Part shown: piece by piece, positions 10,181 to 20,207 of the stretch
Position numbering within the stretch: the first letter of the stretch is position 1
Layout of the letters: every line of letters begins with the position of its first letter
Assembly: GCA_034096865.1 (NCBI GenBank)
Contig: JAWQFJ010001859.1
Location: forward strand, 155,001-180,000
Source of the DNA: Theodoxus fluviatilis
Lineage: Eukaryota > Mollusca > Gastropoda > Cycloneritida > Neritidae
DNA: 25,000 bases
Reading direction: 5' to 3'
The notes under the pieces: model-generated
What the model was told of the DNA's origin: nothing
The model's input: only the letters and a program-made list of their open reading frames with translations
Database searches by the model: none
Program-made: the position numbers and the translations under genes

Positions 10181-10679
10181 AAAGTGTTAGAGTGTGGAAG
10201 GAGGGCAGGGGGGTAGAATGTAGTTACAGCATGGTCATGACATTATATGTAAACATGTCATAACCAAAACAAATAACCAAAAGAGTGTACTATTCCGAGG
10301 TACATTTAGAAATTAGGCTGAACAAGAAATTCCTCCGAGGGAGCCAAACCACGGTTGTTCCAACCGTCCTAGGAATCACACATCAGTCTTTTTGAACATA
10401 TTTCAACCCCTATTTTAGTTGTCAACTCTTATCAATTAAACTTGTCGACTCCATCCAAGCAGTCGTGCGTGCGCGCACCCACACCTGCACCCTCACTCAC
10501 ATTATTCACCTTTATCACACAACTGACATCTAACACCTGGTTTGGGCGTCAAAACAAGGAGCATATTTCTTCCATAACAACATAACGTCACAAATCATTT
10601 TGATTGTTCAATTCAACAAACACCATTACCTCCTCTCTCACTATATGAACACAGAATACAATAAGGATAGCGCTAGACA
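10181..10679. other. Non-coding gap between the integrase gene and the THAP transposon
   Basis: No recognisable gene. If the integrase gene has a further 5' exon it could lie here, but no frame with the family's N-terminal signature was seen. The left end of the THAP transposon begins at 10682. Confidence 0.4.
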
Positions 10680-10727
10680 ATGGCCGGGGAAGAGTTCACT
10701 AGGGGTCATATGGTAATTAGCAGCTGC

Positions 10728-10748
10728 GCCATGATGGTAGGTTAGAAA
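10728..10748 (+). repeat. Left subterminal inverted repeat of the THAP transposon
   Basis: These 21 bp beginning GCCATGATGG are the exact reverse complement of 17211-17231. The outer pair lies about 40 bp outward. Confidence 0.85.
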
Positions 10749-11394
10749 ACTTCCGATGCTATGTCACAGTATGTGTCGAGGTATGTTTCGGGTCTGTGTT
10801 GAGGAGTGATTATCGCTAGATTGTGGCAAAAGGATGGCATTAAAGCACGCAAAAAGTTTAATTAGATCAAAATCTAATCGAAAATACTCATAATAGATTA
10901 TTATAACGTATAATTTCTGCACAAAACCCACAGAAGATAAGTAAACAAACCACACCGTACGTACCGAGCAGACGAACACGATCGAACCGTAGCCACTACG
11001 CCAGCAGACGATCGAATTAGTTTGATATAATGTTTCATGTAAAGCTCGAATGAGTGGCAGCAGATACCTGTTTAGTTCTGACTTGAATTGACAATTTCGT
11101 TCCCCTGATCTGGCGAAGACCGTAAATTCAGGATCATCGAGTCGATGAGAGATCAATCAACTTACCCGCACTCAGCGTAACCATTGGGTCGATGATGGCA
11201 AGAAAATGGCATTAAATCACAAAACAAAGTTTCATGACAACTAAAATCACCGATTATATTAATAACTGACCATTTATACACTTACAGCTAGTGCTCAAAG
11301 CAAGAATTAAATCAGAGTTAGTTGATATGCAATAGACTTGATCTAGTATCTAGCTCGCCACGCATTGCAGCAAAGTTATTTATCACATGGGACG

Positions 11395-11444
11395 TGTGTG
11401 TGTGTGTGTGTGTGTGTGTGGTCGTTGTTGTGGTTGTGGTTGTG

Positions 11445-11489
<45 letters not shown>
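11395..11489 (+). repeat. (TG)n microsatellite with GTT/TGG interruption
   Basis: Two TG runs are separated by GTCGTTGTTGTGGTTGTGGT. The tract lies in the non-coding left part of the THAP transposon. Confidence 0.95.
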
Positions 11490-11491
<2 letters not shown>

Positions 11492-13420
11492 AGCAGTTGG
11501 CAGCAGTCAAATGTGAACTGGTTCCCCATTACCTAATATTTAGTGCCTTTCATTCAAAGGCAACATTGTGTTTCTGAAAATAGTTACAAATGTGGTAAAC
11601 AAGTCTGCATTATAAAACTAATTGCTGTAGATATTTTCAAAATGGTAGTCAAGGTTCAAATGAAACTCAAGGGATGTATGTAGCATTGTTCCTCAAAAAA
11701 TCAGCTAGTGCAGGAGATATGTATTTAAATGTTTCTGCTAGCAAGATTCAAAACAATGCACAGTGTATGCACTAACAGGATGTAGTCAACAACTCAAAGA
11801 GCTAGCTGCTCATGTGTTTACAGTTTATTCATGCTCACAATAGTACATGTATAGTGCAAATTTAGTTTCTGTCACATTGAAATAAGTCTAAAAGATGACA
11901 AATCTCAGAATACCAATAGTATAAATATGAGGATCCAACTGTAAAAAATAAGTCTCAAAATTATTTGGTTTTATAACAGAATTTTTTTTTACACAGTTCA
12001 CTGTCGTTTATTTACTTTGTTGATTCTTTGTAGACTCTTGTTGAATATGTGCACAAGAATAGCTAAAAGAACAGTACCATAATGAAGACAAGTAGGACAA
12101 TTATATTTGAGGGTTCCATTCCTGGGTCCTATTATAATTTAAGATTATCATTGTTTGAAATTTAAAAAAGAAATGTTATTAACTAGAAATGCTCATTACA
12201 AATCACCCTTTATGCAGACTGCATTTTTTCTTGGCTCAGACCAAGTCCAATGAAAGAAATCACAAGGGGATAATCTACAAGATTATACATGCATGTATAT
12301 TGTTTCCAGGACACCCTCGACAGATATTTTGGAAAGAAAATGCATGTATTTGCACTCACTAAATAAATCTTATGTCATCTTGCTTTTTGAGTTTGCATTT
12401 CATTAAAAAGCATGCTCAGAAAGATATATCAACTGCCTTTGCAAGGTTTGCCAAATCTCTTTTCATGTTGCCCAGGCCAAGTGAATTTTCCATTGGAAAC
12501 AGTAAAAGCTAAAATACATTTGCCATTGGAAAGATGACAATGTTCTAAATAGATAGTTTTCACGTAAATATCTTAATGATAATTAGTCATATTATGACAA
12601 TTACATCCACTTATGTTGTCTGCTCCATCCAATAACAAGGATTGTGATTTCTATACATGTACTTTGTTGTTATTTTTGCCACAAGTTTAAATGGTACTTG
12701 TAGGGAAAATTCATTTTCCAGTGGAAAAGTCAATGAGGAAGTTAAGCTTGCCTGGGAGAAAGCATGTTTCAAAACAGTTGGCAAGCCCTGTATTGTATGA
12801 AAGTAGCATCCATCAGAAACAAATGTACAGTGCTTTCTATTAAACTGAAACTCATGCCAGTCATGGTGAAACACAAACTTTAGATTACAATTCAAAACTT
12901 TCATGAACTCTACATTAGACTGGCATTCACTGTATGTTCAACATAACAGAATTTTGAATTTGAAGAATTTTTTGCATCCCTAAACTTAGCAACCATGTCA
13001 GACCTGTTTCATCAAGGGAGTTCAGCATTACACAGGTGCAAAAATCTAAGTCTTTTGAGACTGGGCCGTAAACCCCTTGAATGTGCAAAACAGTCCATCC
13101 AAGATTGATTGATTGATTGATTGATTAACTGGAGCTTAACGGCCTATCAACCTTTTTGGCTAATAAGGCCACAATGTACCATTTAAGTCCAAATCCACAC
13201 AAGTCTTCACAGGAAAGTCAAAATCCTCACAAGTCTTAATCAAGTCAAGATGTCCCTATTTATTGTCTCTTACAAATTATGTAGGGAGATGCAGTGGGTA
13301 AATTCCTAACCCCTAGCCCATAGGGGTGGTCCATCAAAGAGTCTGTTGGTACAGTCATCAGTTCAGGTCAATGCAGGCTTATTTTCATCTGATTCTGGGT
13401 TTTTCCTTTTTTCCTTAAAG
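11490..13420. other. Long AT-rich non-coding interior of the THAP transposon
   Basis: About 1.9 kb between the TG tract and the transposase 3' end. No frame resembles a known family; the longest minus-strand frame (12611-12904, 97 codons) has no recognisable motif. At 13110-13131 there is a (GATT)n run followed by AACTGGAGCTTAACGGCC, which looks like a retroposon tail junction. Confidence 0.5.
13110..13131 (+). repeat. (GATT)n tetranucleotide run
   Basis: Five GATT units. The preceding sequence (GGGCCGTAAACCCC) and the following one suggest an inserted SINE or LINE tail, but no body could be identified. Confidence 0.7.
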
Positions 13421-14784
13421 TCACTTCAAAGGCACCACTGACTCACACATGTTCACTAGAGCACAGCAGACGGTCACAATTTTGTCAAGAGTACAGCTAT
13501 CTTCCCCCTCTGTAGTGGACAGCATTTCCAAAGGAATTACACAATTTAAAGCTGTATACTTAGCACACAATGAACCAATTACGCGTTCAACATGAATGCG
13601 AAGATGAGCAATTTTCCTGGTGGATTTGACCTCATGTGCACTCAACTGTGGTTTTCCCTTGGTGAATGCTGGGATTTTCACTTCTGCTTGTACATGCCCA
13701 ACTACATCAGCAATGTCAAAGCCTCTATCAGCCAAAACAACATCACCCGGAACGAGGTGATTAACAAAATCAGAGTTCTGAACTATGCATCTGTCTGAAG
13801 TGCTGCCACCCCAACCTCTAGAAATGTAAGAAATGGCACCTGCTGGGGTTATTCCAATCAAATATTTTACTGTACTGTGGTGCTTATAGCTTGAAAATGT
13901 CTGTGCTCTGGCTACTAAATTTGATGGTGTCTCTGTGAAGATTTCAAAACAGTCAATAATAACTGCAATGTGGCCACCAAATGCCCGTCTGAATTCTGTT
14001 GGTAGAGTTGCCCTCAAGACATGTCGTTCAGGCCAGATGATCAGTGGTTGCATTCTCACAAACATGGCATTGATCACAGTGTGAAAATACAGAGAGGCTG
14101 ATGTTCTGGACAATTTCATGATACATGTATGCAAGAAGCTGGAAAGGAAGACTGAATCTCAGTCGCATCAAGTAAGGATCACCATCTCAAAAGGTGACAG
14201 CACGCATCTGGATCCACAGCGAAGATACGGTCGAAGATACTCAAACAGTATCATCAGAGTGGTGACATTGGGCAGTCCTGTAAAGTATTTCACTTTTTCA
14301 TCATCTTCCTCAAAGTATTTCTCATTGAATTTTGAATTTTCTACATCTGTTTTCAACTTGCCATTTTCAACTAGAAGTCTGTTCAGTTCCTCCTCCATGC
14401 CACTGATCATGGCAGATGAAAGGTCAGTCTGAGTACTGACACTTGCCAACTGTTGTTCTCTAAGGATGCTTGATCTCACGGAAGCTACTTGTGTCCCTAT
14501 ACCACTGGCTGTTGCCTTGCTTGCTCTCTGTTATCTCTTCTGTGTCCTCTGTCTCTTCTGTGTCCTCTGTCCCAGCCGCAATGTCATCTGTCTCCATGGC
14601 AACATCCTCCGTGTCAGCATCGGGTGAAAGTACTTCTTCATCTTCATCTCTTGCCATTTTTTCTTCTCTAGTCTTGCCTGCAATCTTGAGCCTCGAGGTG
14701 ATGGTTGTCTTACATACTGGTGTCCAAGCTTTAGGGTAGGAGCCCAATCAGGATCAGTTTCTGCCATTTCATAAGCAGGTTTCC
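13421..14784 (-). pseudogene. DDE_Tnp_4 transposase, broken second exon
   Basis: The exon begins at 14784 after an acceptor (TATTTTCAG) that joins in phase to the THAP exon donor at 16938; it starts KPAYEMAETDPDWAPTL, the usual segment after a THAP domain. Next come an acidic linker (about 14650-14480), a coiled-coil-like stretch (MEEELNRLLVENGKLK, about 14400), the YFTGLP motif, the HTH_Tnp_4 region (about 14170-14060) and the catalytic core at 13421-14134. In that last frame Asp61 lies in VIIDCFEIF, Asp136 in VVLADRGFD and Glu183 in RIHVERVIG, so the DDE triad is intact. The frame is nevertheless broken: in-frame stops end the first segment at 14531, the acidic linker reads in another frame, and a one-base loss near 14170 plus a compensating indel near 14125 shift the HTH segment. 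The core alone is uninterrupted to the stop at 13421. Confidence 0.8.
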
Positions 14785-16937
14785 CTGAAAATACAATAGA
14801 AGGCCTTCATGAGTGTTTGAATATTCCAAGCTGACAGCAAGAATTTCAATATTTCATCCCTAGCATGTTATTGCTGCACAAAGAAAAAAAAATGGTTTGG
14901 GAGGGTGTGGATTTGGGTTGGACAATGGGTACTCCAGGCTAGATGCCAGTTTATCATGATCAATATTGAAGGAATATTTGCATAGTACCCATGAACAAAA
15001 TAAAAGTGTGACTGATTTTTTCAAAGAAGTGCTGGATGAATGCGAGTTCCAAATATGTAAGAAGCTGTGGATACATTACACAATAGCCAGTAACCACTAT
15101 TTACTGCAGTCAAAAGCAAACAGTTACAAGCTCAATCATGGTGTGGTGGCAGGAAAAGAGCCCAGGGGAGATATATGCAACCAGGCTGCAGTTGAATGCA
15201 TGTATTATTTTCAAAAATCACAATCAAATATGATAAAATACCCAGTCTTCCACACTATACTGCATACACTTGATTAATGTAAATAAATGTTTTCAATGTG
15301 TTGTTTCTTATCTTATCCACTAAATTAGTGTTCCCATTGTCATTAGCTGTATTCCATGTTCACGAGACAATTTTAAGTTTATCCCCCCAAAATCAAATCT
15401 GACAATTTAATCTATCAATCCACTGAACTAAGTGATGTAAAATTAATCGTTCCAAGATAGACTGAGAATGATGGGTGATAGAGAGGTACTCATTACTTCC
15501 TGGCAGCCTGAAAAAATAATTCTTCCTTTTATAAGCATAAACTGTACATTTTTACAACACTTCACTTTGATGACACCAAAATATTCTTTTGAGATCTAAA
15601 AGTAAAAACTTTGTTAGTTCTTGACATTAAAACAAGGTAAGCAGTAACTAAAGGTGGCAAAATCAACTAAACCTACCAATGACATCATACACTAAGAAAT
15701 GCTTTACACATTTTTCCTACCAAAATACATGTGACCTTGACCCAAGGTCAAGGTCATCCAAGGTCATGCAACACAAAGCTGTTAATTCAAGACATAGGAA
15801 GCACAATGGTGCTTATTGGCACTTTCTACCATGAGATATAGTCACTTTTAGTGGTTCACTACCCCATTTTGGTCACATTTAATAAGGGTCAAAGTGACCT
15901 TGACCTTGATGATATGTGACCAAATGTGTCTCATGATGAAAGTATAACATGTGCCCCACATAATTATTAAGTTTGAAACAGTTATCTTCCATAGTTCAGG
16001 GTCAAGGTCACTTCAAAATATGTATACAATCCAACTTTGAAGAGCTCCTGTGACCTTGACCTTGAAGCAAGGTCAACCAAACTGGTATCAAAAGATAGGG
16101 TTTGCTTTGACCTATATACCACTTGTAGCTAAGGTCGCCATTCTCAATAACGTGGGAGAAAATTGGGAAAATGTGAAAAATGACTGTTTTTGAGACCACA
16201 TTTATGGCTCCTGTGACCTTGACCTTGAAGCAAGGTCAAGTCACTATGTATGTTTTTTGAGGCCTTGTCATCATACACCATCATGCCACATTTGGTGTTG
16301 ATAGACTTAATAGTCTCCGAGAAAAATCCAACGTTTAAGTTTTTTACGGACGGACAGACGCCCGGACGCCCGGACGGACGGACGGACGGACGCCCGGACG
16401 GACGGACGACACGGCTCAGTACATAGACTCACTTTTGCTTCGCATGTGAGTCAAAAATGCCATCATTGAGAGTTAGTCTAAATGCAAACGTCACAGTATG
16501 CACTTTGGTTCTGAAGGGATGTTTAAATAAAAAGGAAGTAAGGTGGAGAGGGGGTGGGTGTGTGTGTCGAGTTTGGAGGAGAGAGGGTGAAGAATTTTAC
16601 TAAAGGACATGATTTCATTCTTTCCAAGGGAGCCCAGAAAGCCGATGCTGAATGACAGTTCTAACCGAGCTTGTACGTATAACTTAAAACATGTCAGAAG
16701 TTTCGAAGGTTGGCTACTACCAGTGACATCAAACGTCACAGGACACTCAGTTTCTGCCGACCGGAACATAACCACCGTGGCATAACGGAGCACCGGTACT
16801 CGTTAGATTGGATTTGCGAAGGATTCCATTGTAAATAAACTATGCCAAACTTTGCAAACAACATGAAACTCGTTTTCGTTCCTCAAGCAAGCTGAATACG
16901 ACGTTTATCAGATGTAAAAATAATTGCAGTCACTTAC
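14785..16937 (-). other. Intron of the THAP transposase gene
   Basis: The intron is bounded by GTAAGT (starting at 16937) and CAG (ending at 14785). It contains the half-site-rich repeat at 15715-16452. The remaining sequence (14785-15700) is AT-rich. A plus-strand frame at 14966-15277 starts with an ATG in some registers but has no recognisable motif. I see no separate gene. Confidence 0.6.
15715..16452. repeat. Dispersed repeat rich in TGACCTTGACC half-sites, ending in a CGGA tract and hairpin
   Basis: TGACCTTGACC or its complement occurs many times (near 15730, 15750, 15895, 16002, 16051 and 16214). A 33 bp block is repeated at 16044-16076 and 16207-16239, 163 bp apart. The repeat closes with (CGGA)n at 16345-16408 and a 7 bp stem, GACTCAC at 16428-16434 and GTGAGTC at 16446-16452. 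Repeats with this layout are familiar from mollusc genomes. It is nested inside the THAP transposase intron. Confidence 0.75.
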
Positions 16938-17172
16938 CTGATATGAAATGATCCGAGCAGACTCTAAATTTTCGAGTGTTTGTCTCGAAGGTCAGATATC
17001 TTCTGTAGATCTTCTTTAGCCATTCTCTTCGTCTGGCTTCGGTAACCCTTTGCATAATCGGACCTTGATTGGTTTTAACTGATGGTATACGGTAGTAGGA
17101 GCGTTTGATTCCTTTTTCTTTGTCTTTTTGTTGATTGTTGAAGCAATATTTAATGCAGCAAGAAGTCGGCAT
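16938..17172 (-). CDS. THAP-domain first exon of the transposase
   Basis: From the ATG at 17172 this exon encodes 78 codons plus one base. It is a THAP zinc-finger: MPTSCCIKYC at the start supplies the first Cys pair, the conserved RIPS turn follows, and CSDHF near the end gives the Cys-x2-His pair of the C2CH signature. The domain binds DNA in P-element and related transposases. The upstream Met at 17193 is less likely because the family starts immediately before the first Cys. The exon ends at a GTAAGT donor (starting at 16937) and is followed by an intron of about 2.15 kb. Because the second exon is broken, only a THAP-containing fragment could be made today. Confidence 0.85.
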
Positions 17173-17210
17173 GGTTGCACGTCTCCGTAGCACAGCTTAG
17201 CAGACAGCGC

Positions 17211-17231
17211 TTTCTAACCTACCATCATGGC
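17211..17231 (-). repeat. Right subterminal inverted repeat of the THAP transposon
   Basis: This is the partner of 10728-10748. It lies about 40 bp upstream of the THAP start codon on the minus strand, so it falls in the transposase promoter or 5' UTR and could be a transposase-binding site. Confidence 0.85.
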
Positions 17232-17288
17232 TGAAAGCACGTGGCTTCTACAAATAACTCCGGAAGTGACGACAACGCGTCCCCGGCC

Positions 17289-17626
17289 ATAGCCTGTTTT
17301 GTTGACCCTTAGAGTCACCCACCTGCCACTCAGCCGTGAGCACACCGCGCCGGCAGAGTGACTCACCGCTGCAGCCTCTCACCGCTGCAGCCCGAGTCCT
17401 CTTTAAAGAGCTCTACTAAAACAATAAACCCCCATAACTTCTTTTCCGTGACCCCTACTGACCACAGTTTTTGAGAGACCGTCCCGTGATTATAGAGAAA
17501 AGGATAACCAAGTTTTGTTGAAAACGGTCTGTTACTTAGTGTTAGTTTTGGAGATCTACTTGCGAACACGAACAGGCAGAGTGAAAACAGTACACTTGCC
17601 GTTATTACTAACGGCCGTGTAAAAAG
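17289..17626. other. Short non-coding spacer, GC-rich at the left
   Basis: The sequence between the THAP transposon and the next MITE includes the short duplication CACCGCTGCAGCC at about 17365-17390. No coding region was recognised. Confidence 0.5.
17617..17626 (+). repeat. Target site duplication, left (GTGTAAAAAG)
   Basis: Identical to 18301-18310 on the other side of the 674 bp element, in direct orientation. Confidence 0.85.
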
Positions 17627-18300
17627 GGTAGTTATTATTGTCCGCGGAACCCCGCGGAACTCCGCGAAACCTCTTCTTCCTTCTTCATCTTTGGTGTAAG
17701 AAACGTGAGAATGCACACAAACAAATATTTGCACACAATCATTCGAAAGACAAGATAGATTGAAGAACACAAAAACGCCATGCCATTCATATTTAAGATT
17801 GGCCGGTTCGTGTCACGTGACTGGGATAGTTTCGACAGCAACTCGTACAGTTTACGTCAAAGACCCTTTGCTTACGTCAAATCGCCGTAGTTTGATGTTT
17901 ACTTCGTCCGCTGAACGCTGCCAAGACTAATACGCGAATGAATGAAATATGATTTCATAATATTTCTGGATTAATACAAATTTATATCAAATGCGTCAGT
18001 TCAATTTAATCGAGTCAATTAATCGAGGACATGTGTGTAACATGTCCACCAGGTCAAAAATGTGTTGAGTGGAACCACGGTGGAACGCAAGTCAGAAAGT
18101 TACACTTGCAGTCTAAACAACAAAATCCATACAGTAGAACATAATAAATTTCTTAAAATTATAATAATGTACATGTATTTCAGGTCATGCAGCATTGCTT
18201 CATGGATGACAGAAAACATCAAATTTCAAAACATACGAGTTGCAGACAAAACTATCGGGGTTCCGCGGGGTTTCGCGGGGTTCCGCGGACAATAACTACC
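17627..18300. mobile_element. 674 bp Mutator-like MITE with 10 bp target duplication
   Basis: The element starts GGTAGTTATT and ends AATAACTACC. The arms continue as gTCCGCGGAACCCCGCGGAA on the left (17640 onward) and, on the complement, the same motif on the right (18255-18290), with a 3 bp indel (ATT) between arms. The 10 bases GTGTAAAAAG flank it directly on both sides (17617-17626 and 18301-18310), a perfect target site duplication. GG/CC ends, long TIRs and a 9-11 bp duplication are typical of Mutator/MULE elements. The interior has no transposase, so it is non-autonomous. Confidence 0.85.
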
Positions 18301-18310
18301 GTGTAAAAAG
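18301..18310 (+). repeat. Target site duplication, right (GTGTAAAAAG)
   Basis: Identical to 17617-17626. Confidence 0.85.
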
Positions 18311-18570
18311 ACTAATTAGTCCAAAATTACAATGTGCTATTCGCAGGTTCGGTGTTATTGAGAAGGATGCTATTTGCAGGTTTCACTGAAACTCTGTTCC
18401 CTTCAATCAACAAATAGGTTGCAATAATATGACAGAATGAAAACAAAGTATACATTTTTGATTTTGTTACAATTATAAATACAAAACAACCTATTGAGTA
18501 TTGTCACATGCATATGGTGTAACCATAGTGGAAATGGAATGGCAGGACAAGTGGCAAAATTAATATATGT

Positions 18571-18660
18571 GGATTCAAACCCGCAACCTTCTTATCCCAA
18601 GTCCAGTACTCGGTACTGAGGTCGCCAAAGTGGACAGTACTGAGTACACTACTAAACTCT
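18571..18660 (-). mobile_element. tRNA-derived SINE remnant
   Basis: Read on the minus strand, TGGCGACCTCAGT (18615-18627) is a weak A-box position. It is followed by an anticodon-arm-like GGACTTGGGATAAGAAGG and by TTGCGGGTTTGAATCC (18571-18586), which matches a pol III B box (GTTTGAATC against GTTCRANNC). The order and spacing are those of a tRNA. The cloverleaf is degraded, so a SINE head is more likely than a tRNA gene. Confidence 0.5.
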
Positions 18661-18734
18661 AAAGGGGATGATGGCCACTCATAACCTACTTCTTATTATC
18701 ATTATCATAAAACTAAAAGACCCAAAACATTTAT

Positions 18735-19708
18735 GAATAGAATATAGAATAGAATTCTTCGGCTTGCTTAGGCGTCCAGGGCCTATCGCCGATTCTGGTA
18801 GTTCTCTGGCTGTATTTTTATTGTTCTTATGGATAAAGAAAAAATTAGAGAGAAAAAAAGGCCTAATTGCTGTGCATCATCTACGCCAGTGGTTCCTCCA
18901 GCTTGAACATGTATCCTTGTAGATGCTTGTCCACTCTGTTCTTGAACGAGTTCAGGCTCGGTGCCTCAACTACGCTGTTCGGGAGGCTGTTCCACATGTT
19001 GATAACTCGCTGGGTGAAGAAATGCTGTCGTAAAGCCGTATTGCATCGGTTTTTCTTGAGCTTGTAGGCGTGACCTCTTGTGACACTATTGTCATCGCAG
19101 GAAAACAGATTCTCTCCAATCTGGTACATGCCGTGCGTATACTTGTACACTTCTATTAGGTCACCTCTAGTTCTTCTGTAGCACAGACTAGGGAGCCTCA
19201 TCTTGACAAGTCTTTGTTCATATGTGAGATCCTTCAATCCCGGAATTATTTTTGTGGCCCTCCTCTGTACTCTCTCAACGAGTTTTTTGTCTCTTTCCAG
19301 ATAGGGTGCCCATACTACATTTCCAAACTCTAGGTGCGGTCGTACTAGTGCTATGAACAGTAGCCTCATGGATTCACAGTCCAAGTGTTCGTATGATCGC
19401 CGGATGAGACCCAATAGTCTATTTGCTTTGTTAACCTGCGTTTCAATGTGTTGGGAGAACTTCAGCTCACTATCTATCTGCACTCCCAGGTCCCTCTCCA
19501 CTCTAGTCTCTTCAAGCGTCACCCTTTCTTGACTGCCATGTTTTCTCATTTCATATTTTCTTTTAGAATTGTTTTTACCTAGGTGTAGCACCTTACACTT
19601 GTCCGCATTGAAGCGCATTTGCCACCTGTCCGCCCAGTCCACCAGAGCATCTAGATCTGTTTGCAACTTTACGCCATTTTCCTCCTTTTCTACAGATCTG
19701 TACAGTTT
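18735..19708 (-). mobile_element. CR1-type LINE, 5'-truncated insertion
   Basis: Similarity begins at about 19708 with KLYRSVEKEENG, just after where the FADD motif of the polymerase would be, and runs through the ORF2 C-terminus to the stop at 18881. The 3' end is an ATTCT-based repeat (minus-strand reading of 18735-18757), as expected for the CR1 clade, whose members end in ATTCTATG-like repeats. The insertion lies about 3 bp beyond the GTAAGT donor of the exon at 19717-19896. Confidence 0.8.
18881..19666 (-). pseudogene. CR1-like ORF2 C-terminal fragment
   Basis: An uninterrupted frame of 261 codons, open further upstream to about 19708. Landmarks in order: WQMRFNADKCKVLHLG (end of the reverse transcriptase palm), RDLGVQIDSELKFS, KANRLLGLIRRSY, a VRPHLEFGNVVWAP segment, VQRRATKIIPGL, LPSLCYRRTRGDLIEVYK and a terminal INMWNSLPNSVVEAPSLNSF. 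The absence of the endonuclease and of the polymerase catalytic Asp residues makes it non-functional, but the lack of stops points to recent insertion. The first listed codon is a TTG inside the open frame; there is no real initiation codon. Confidence 0.85.
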
Positions 19709-19716
19709 ACACTTAC

Positions 19717-19896
19717 CATATTAGGTTGAACTTCAGTCGTTGGAGTAACCGTGCTGCTTTCTGCTTCACCAACAAAAGGTTCGACAACAGTACTGACATC
19801 TGAAACACCCAGTATGGCGTGAGCAGTAGCGCGTGAGACAATTTCCAACAAATCTTCGCTTGCAAATTCGGCCATGTTTTCGCGTTCTTCAGTCAC
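19717..19896 (-). CDS. Possible first coding exon of an unidentified gene
   Basis: From the ATG at 19896 (or the second ATG at 19875, MAEFASEDLLEIVSRATAH) an open frame of about 60 codons runs to a consensus donor, ATG then GTAAGT at 19711-19716. The product is acidic, rich in Thr, Val and Ser, and contains a possible amphipathic helix near its start; no domain is recognised. Upstream (19897-19905) lies TGACGTG, a CRE-like half-site. A CR1 LINE occupies the DNA immediately beyond the donor. No downstream exon was identified. It could be a host gene's first exon, a leader exon of another transposon, or chance. Confidence 0.4.
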
Positions 19897-20072
19897 GTCA
19901 CTTGCAAATCCTCGGTAGTTTCGAATAAGCTAATAAATGTTTTTGTTTTAATCAAAATATAAATATAAACAAGGACAATATATTTTATTGAAAAATAAAA
20001 AACAAGATATTAAAATAGTCGAAGGAAATGCGAAAGAATAATTATGCTCTTGCTGTTGCTTTTTCTAACCAT

Positions 20073-20097
20073 GGATCTATAATTAGATTATAGATCC
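20073..20097. repeat. Perfect 11 bp-stem palindrome with 3 bp loop
   Basis: GGATCTATAAT, TAG, ATTATAGATCC. The heptamer TTCTAAC lies on both sides in direct orientation (20063-20069 and 20101-20107). It could be a transposon end or excision remnant. Confidence 0.7.
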
Positions 20098-20207
20098 GTG
20101 TTCTAACATAACAAATTAACATTCCCGGCAATGACCTTCACCTTTCGTGTACATTCCAGCCATTCTGTAAACCCGAGCCAGTAGTGACTCTGGCACGTTC
20201 GCAATGA

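Larger units (their letters stand above)
10682..17288 (-). mobile_element. 6.6 kb THAP/DDE_Tnp_4 DNA transposon with inverted termini
   Basis: The outer ends GGCCGGGGA (10682-10690) and TCCCCGGCC (17280-17288) are inverted repeats, both flanked by AT (10680-10681 and 17289-17290), a possible 2 bp target duplication. A 21 bp subterminal block at 10728-10748 is the exact reverse complement of 17211-17231. The sequence between outer and inner blocks has diverged in length (about 37 versus 48 bp). Inside, on the minus strand, lie a THAP exon near the right end and a decayed DDE_Tnp_4 transposase. The combination THAP + HTH_Tnp_4 + DDE_Tnp_4 belongs to IS5/Harbinger-related eukaryotic transposons; the superfamily name ISL2EU is a possibility. 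No second gene (such as a YqaJ nuclease) was recognised between 10750 and 13400. Confidence 0.7.

Noticed and set aside
10764..11156. Minus-strand 130-codon frame considered as the missing 5' exon of the integrase gene
   Set aside because: It starts at TTG, and neither donor examined (near 11075 and 11166) gives the phase 0 needed to join the exon at 10005; it also lies inside the THAP transposon.
18571..18660. tRNA gene
   Set aside because: Only a B box and a weak A box survive and the acceptor stem does not pair, so a SINE remnant fits better.
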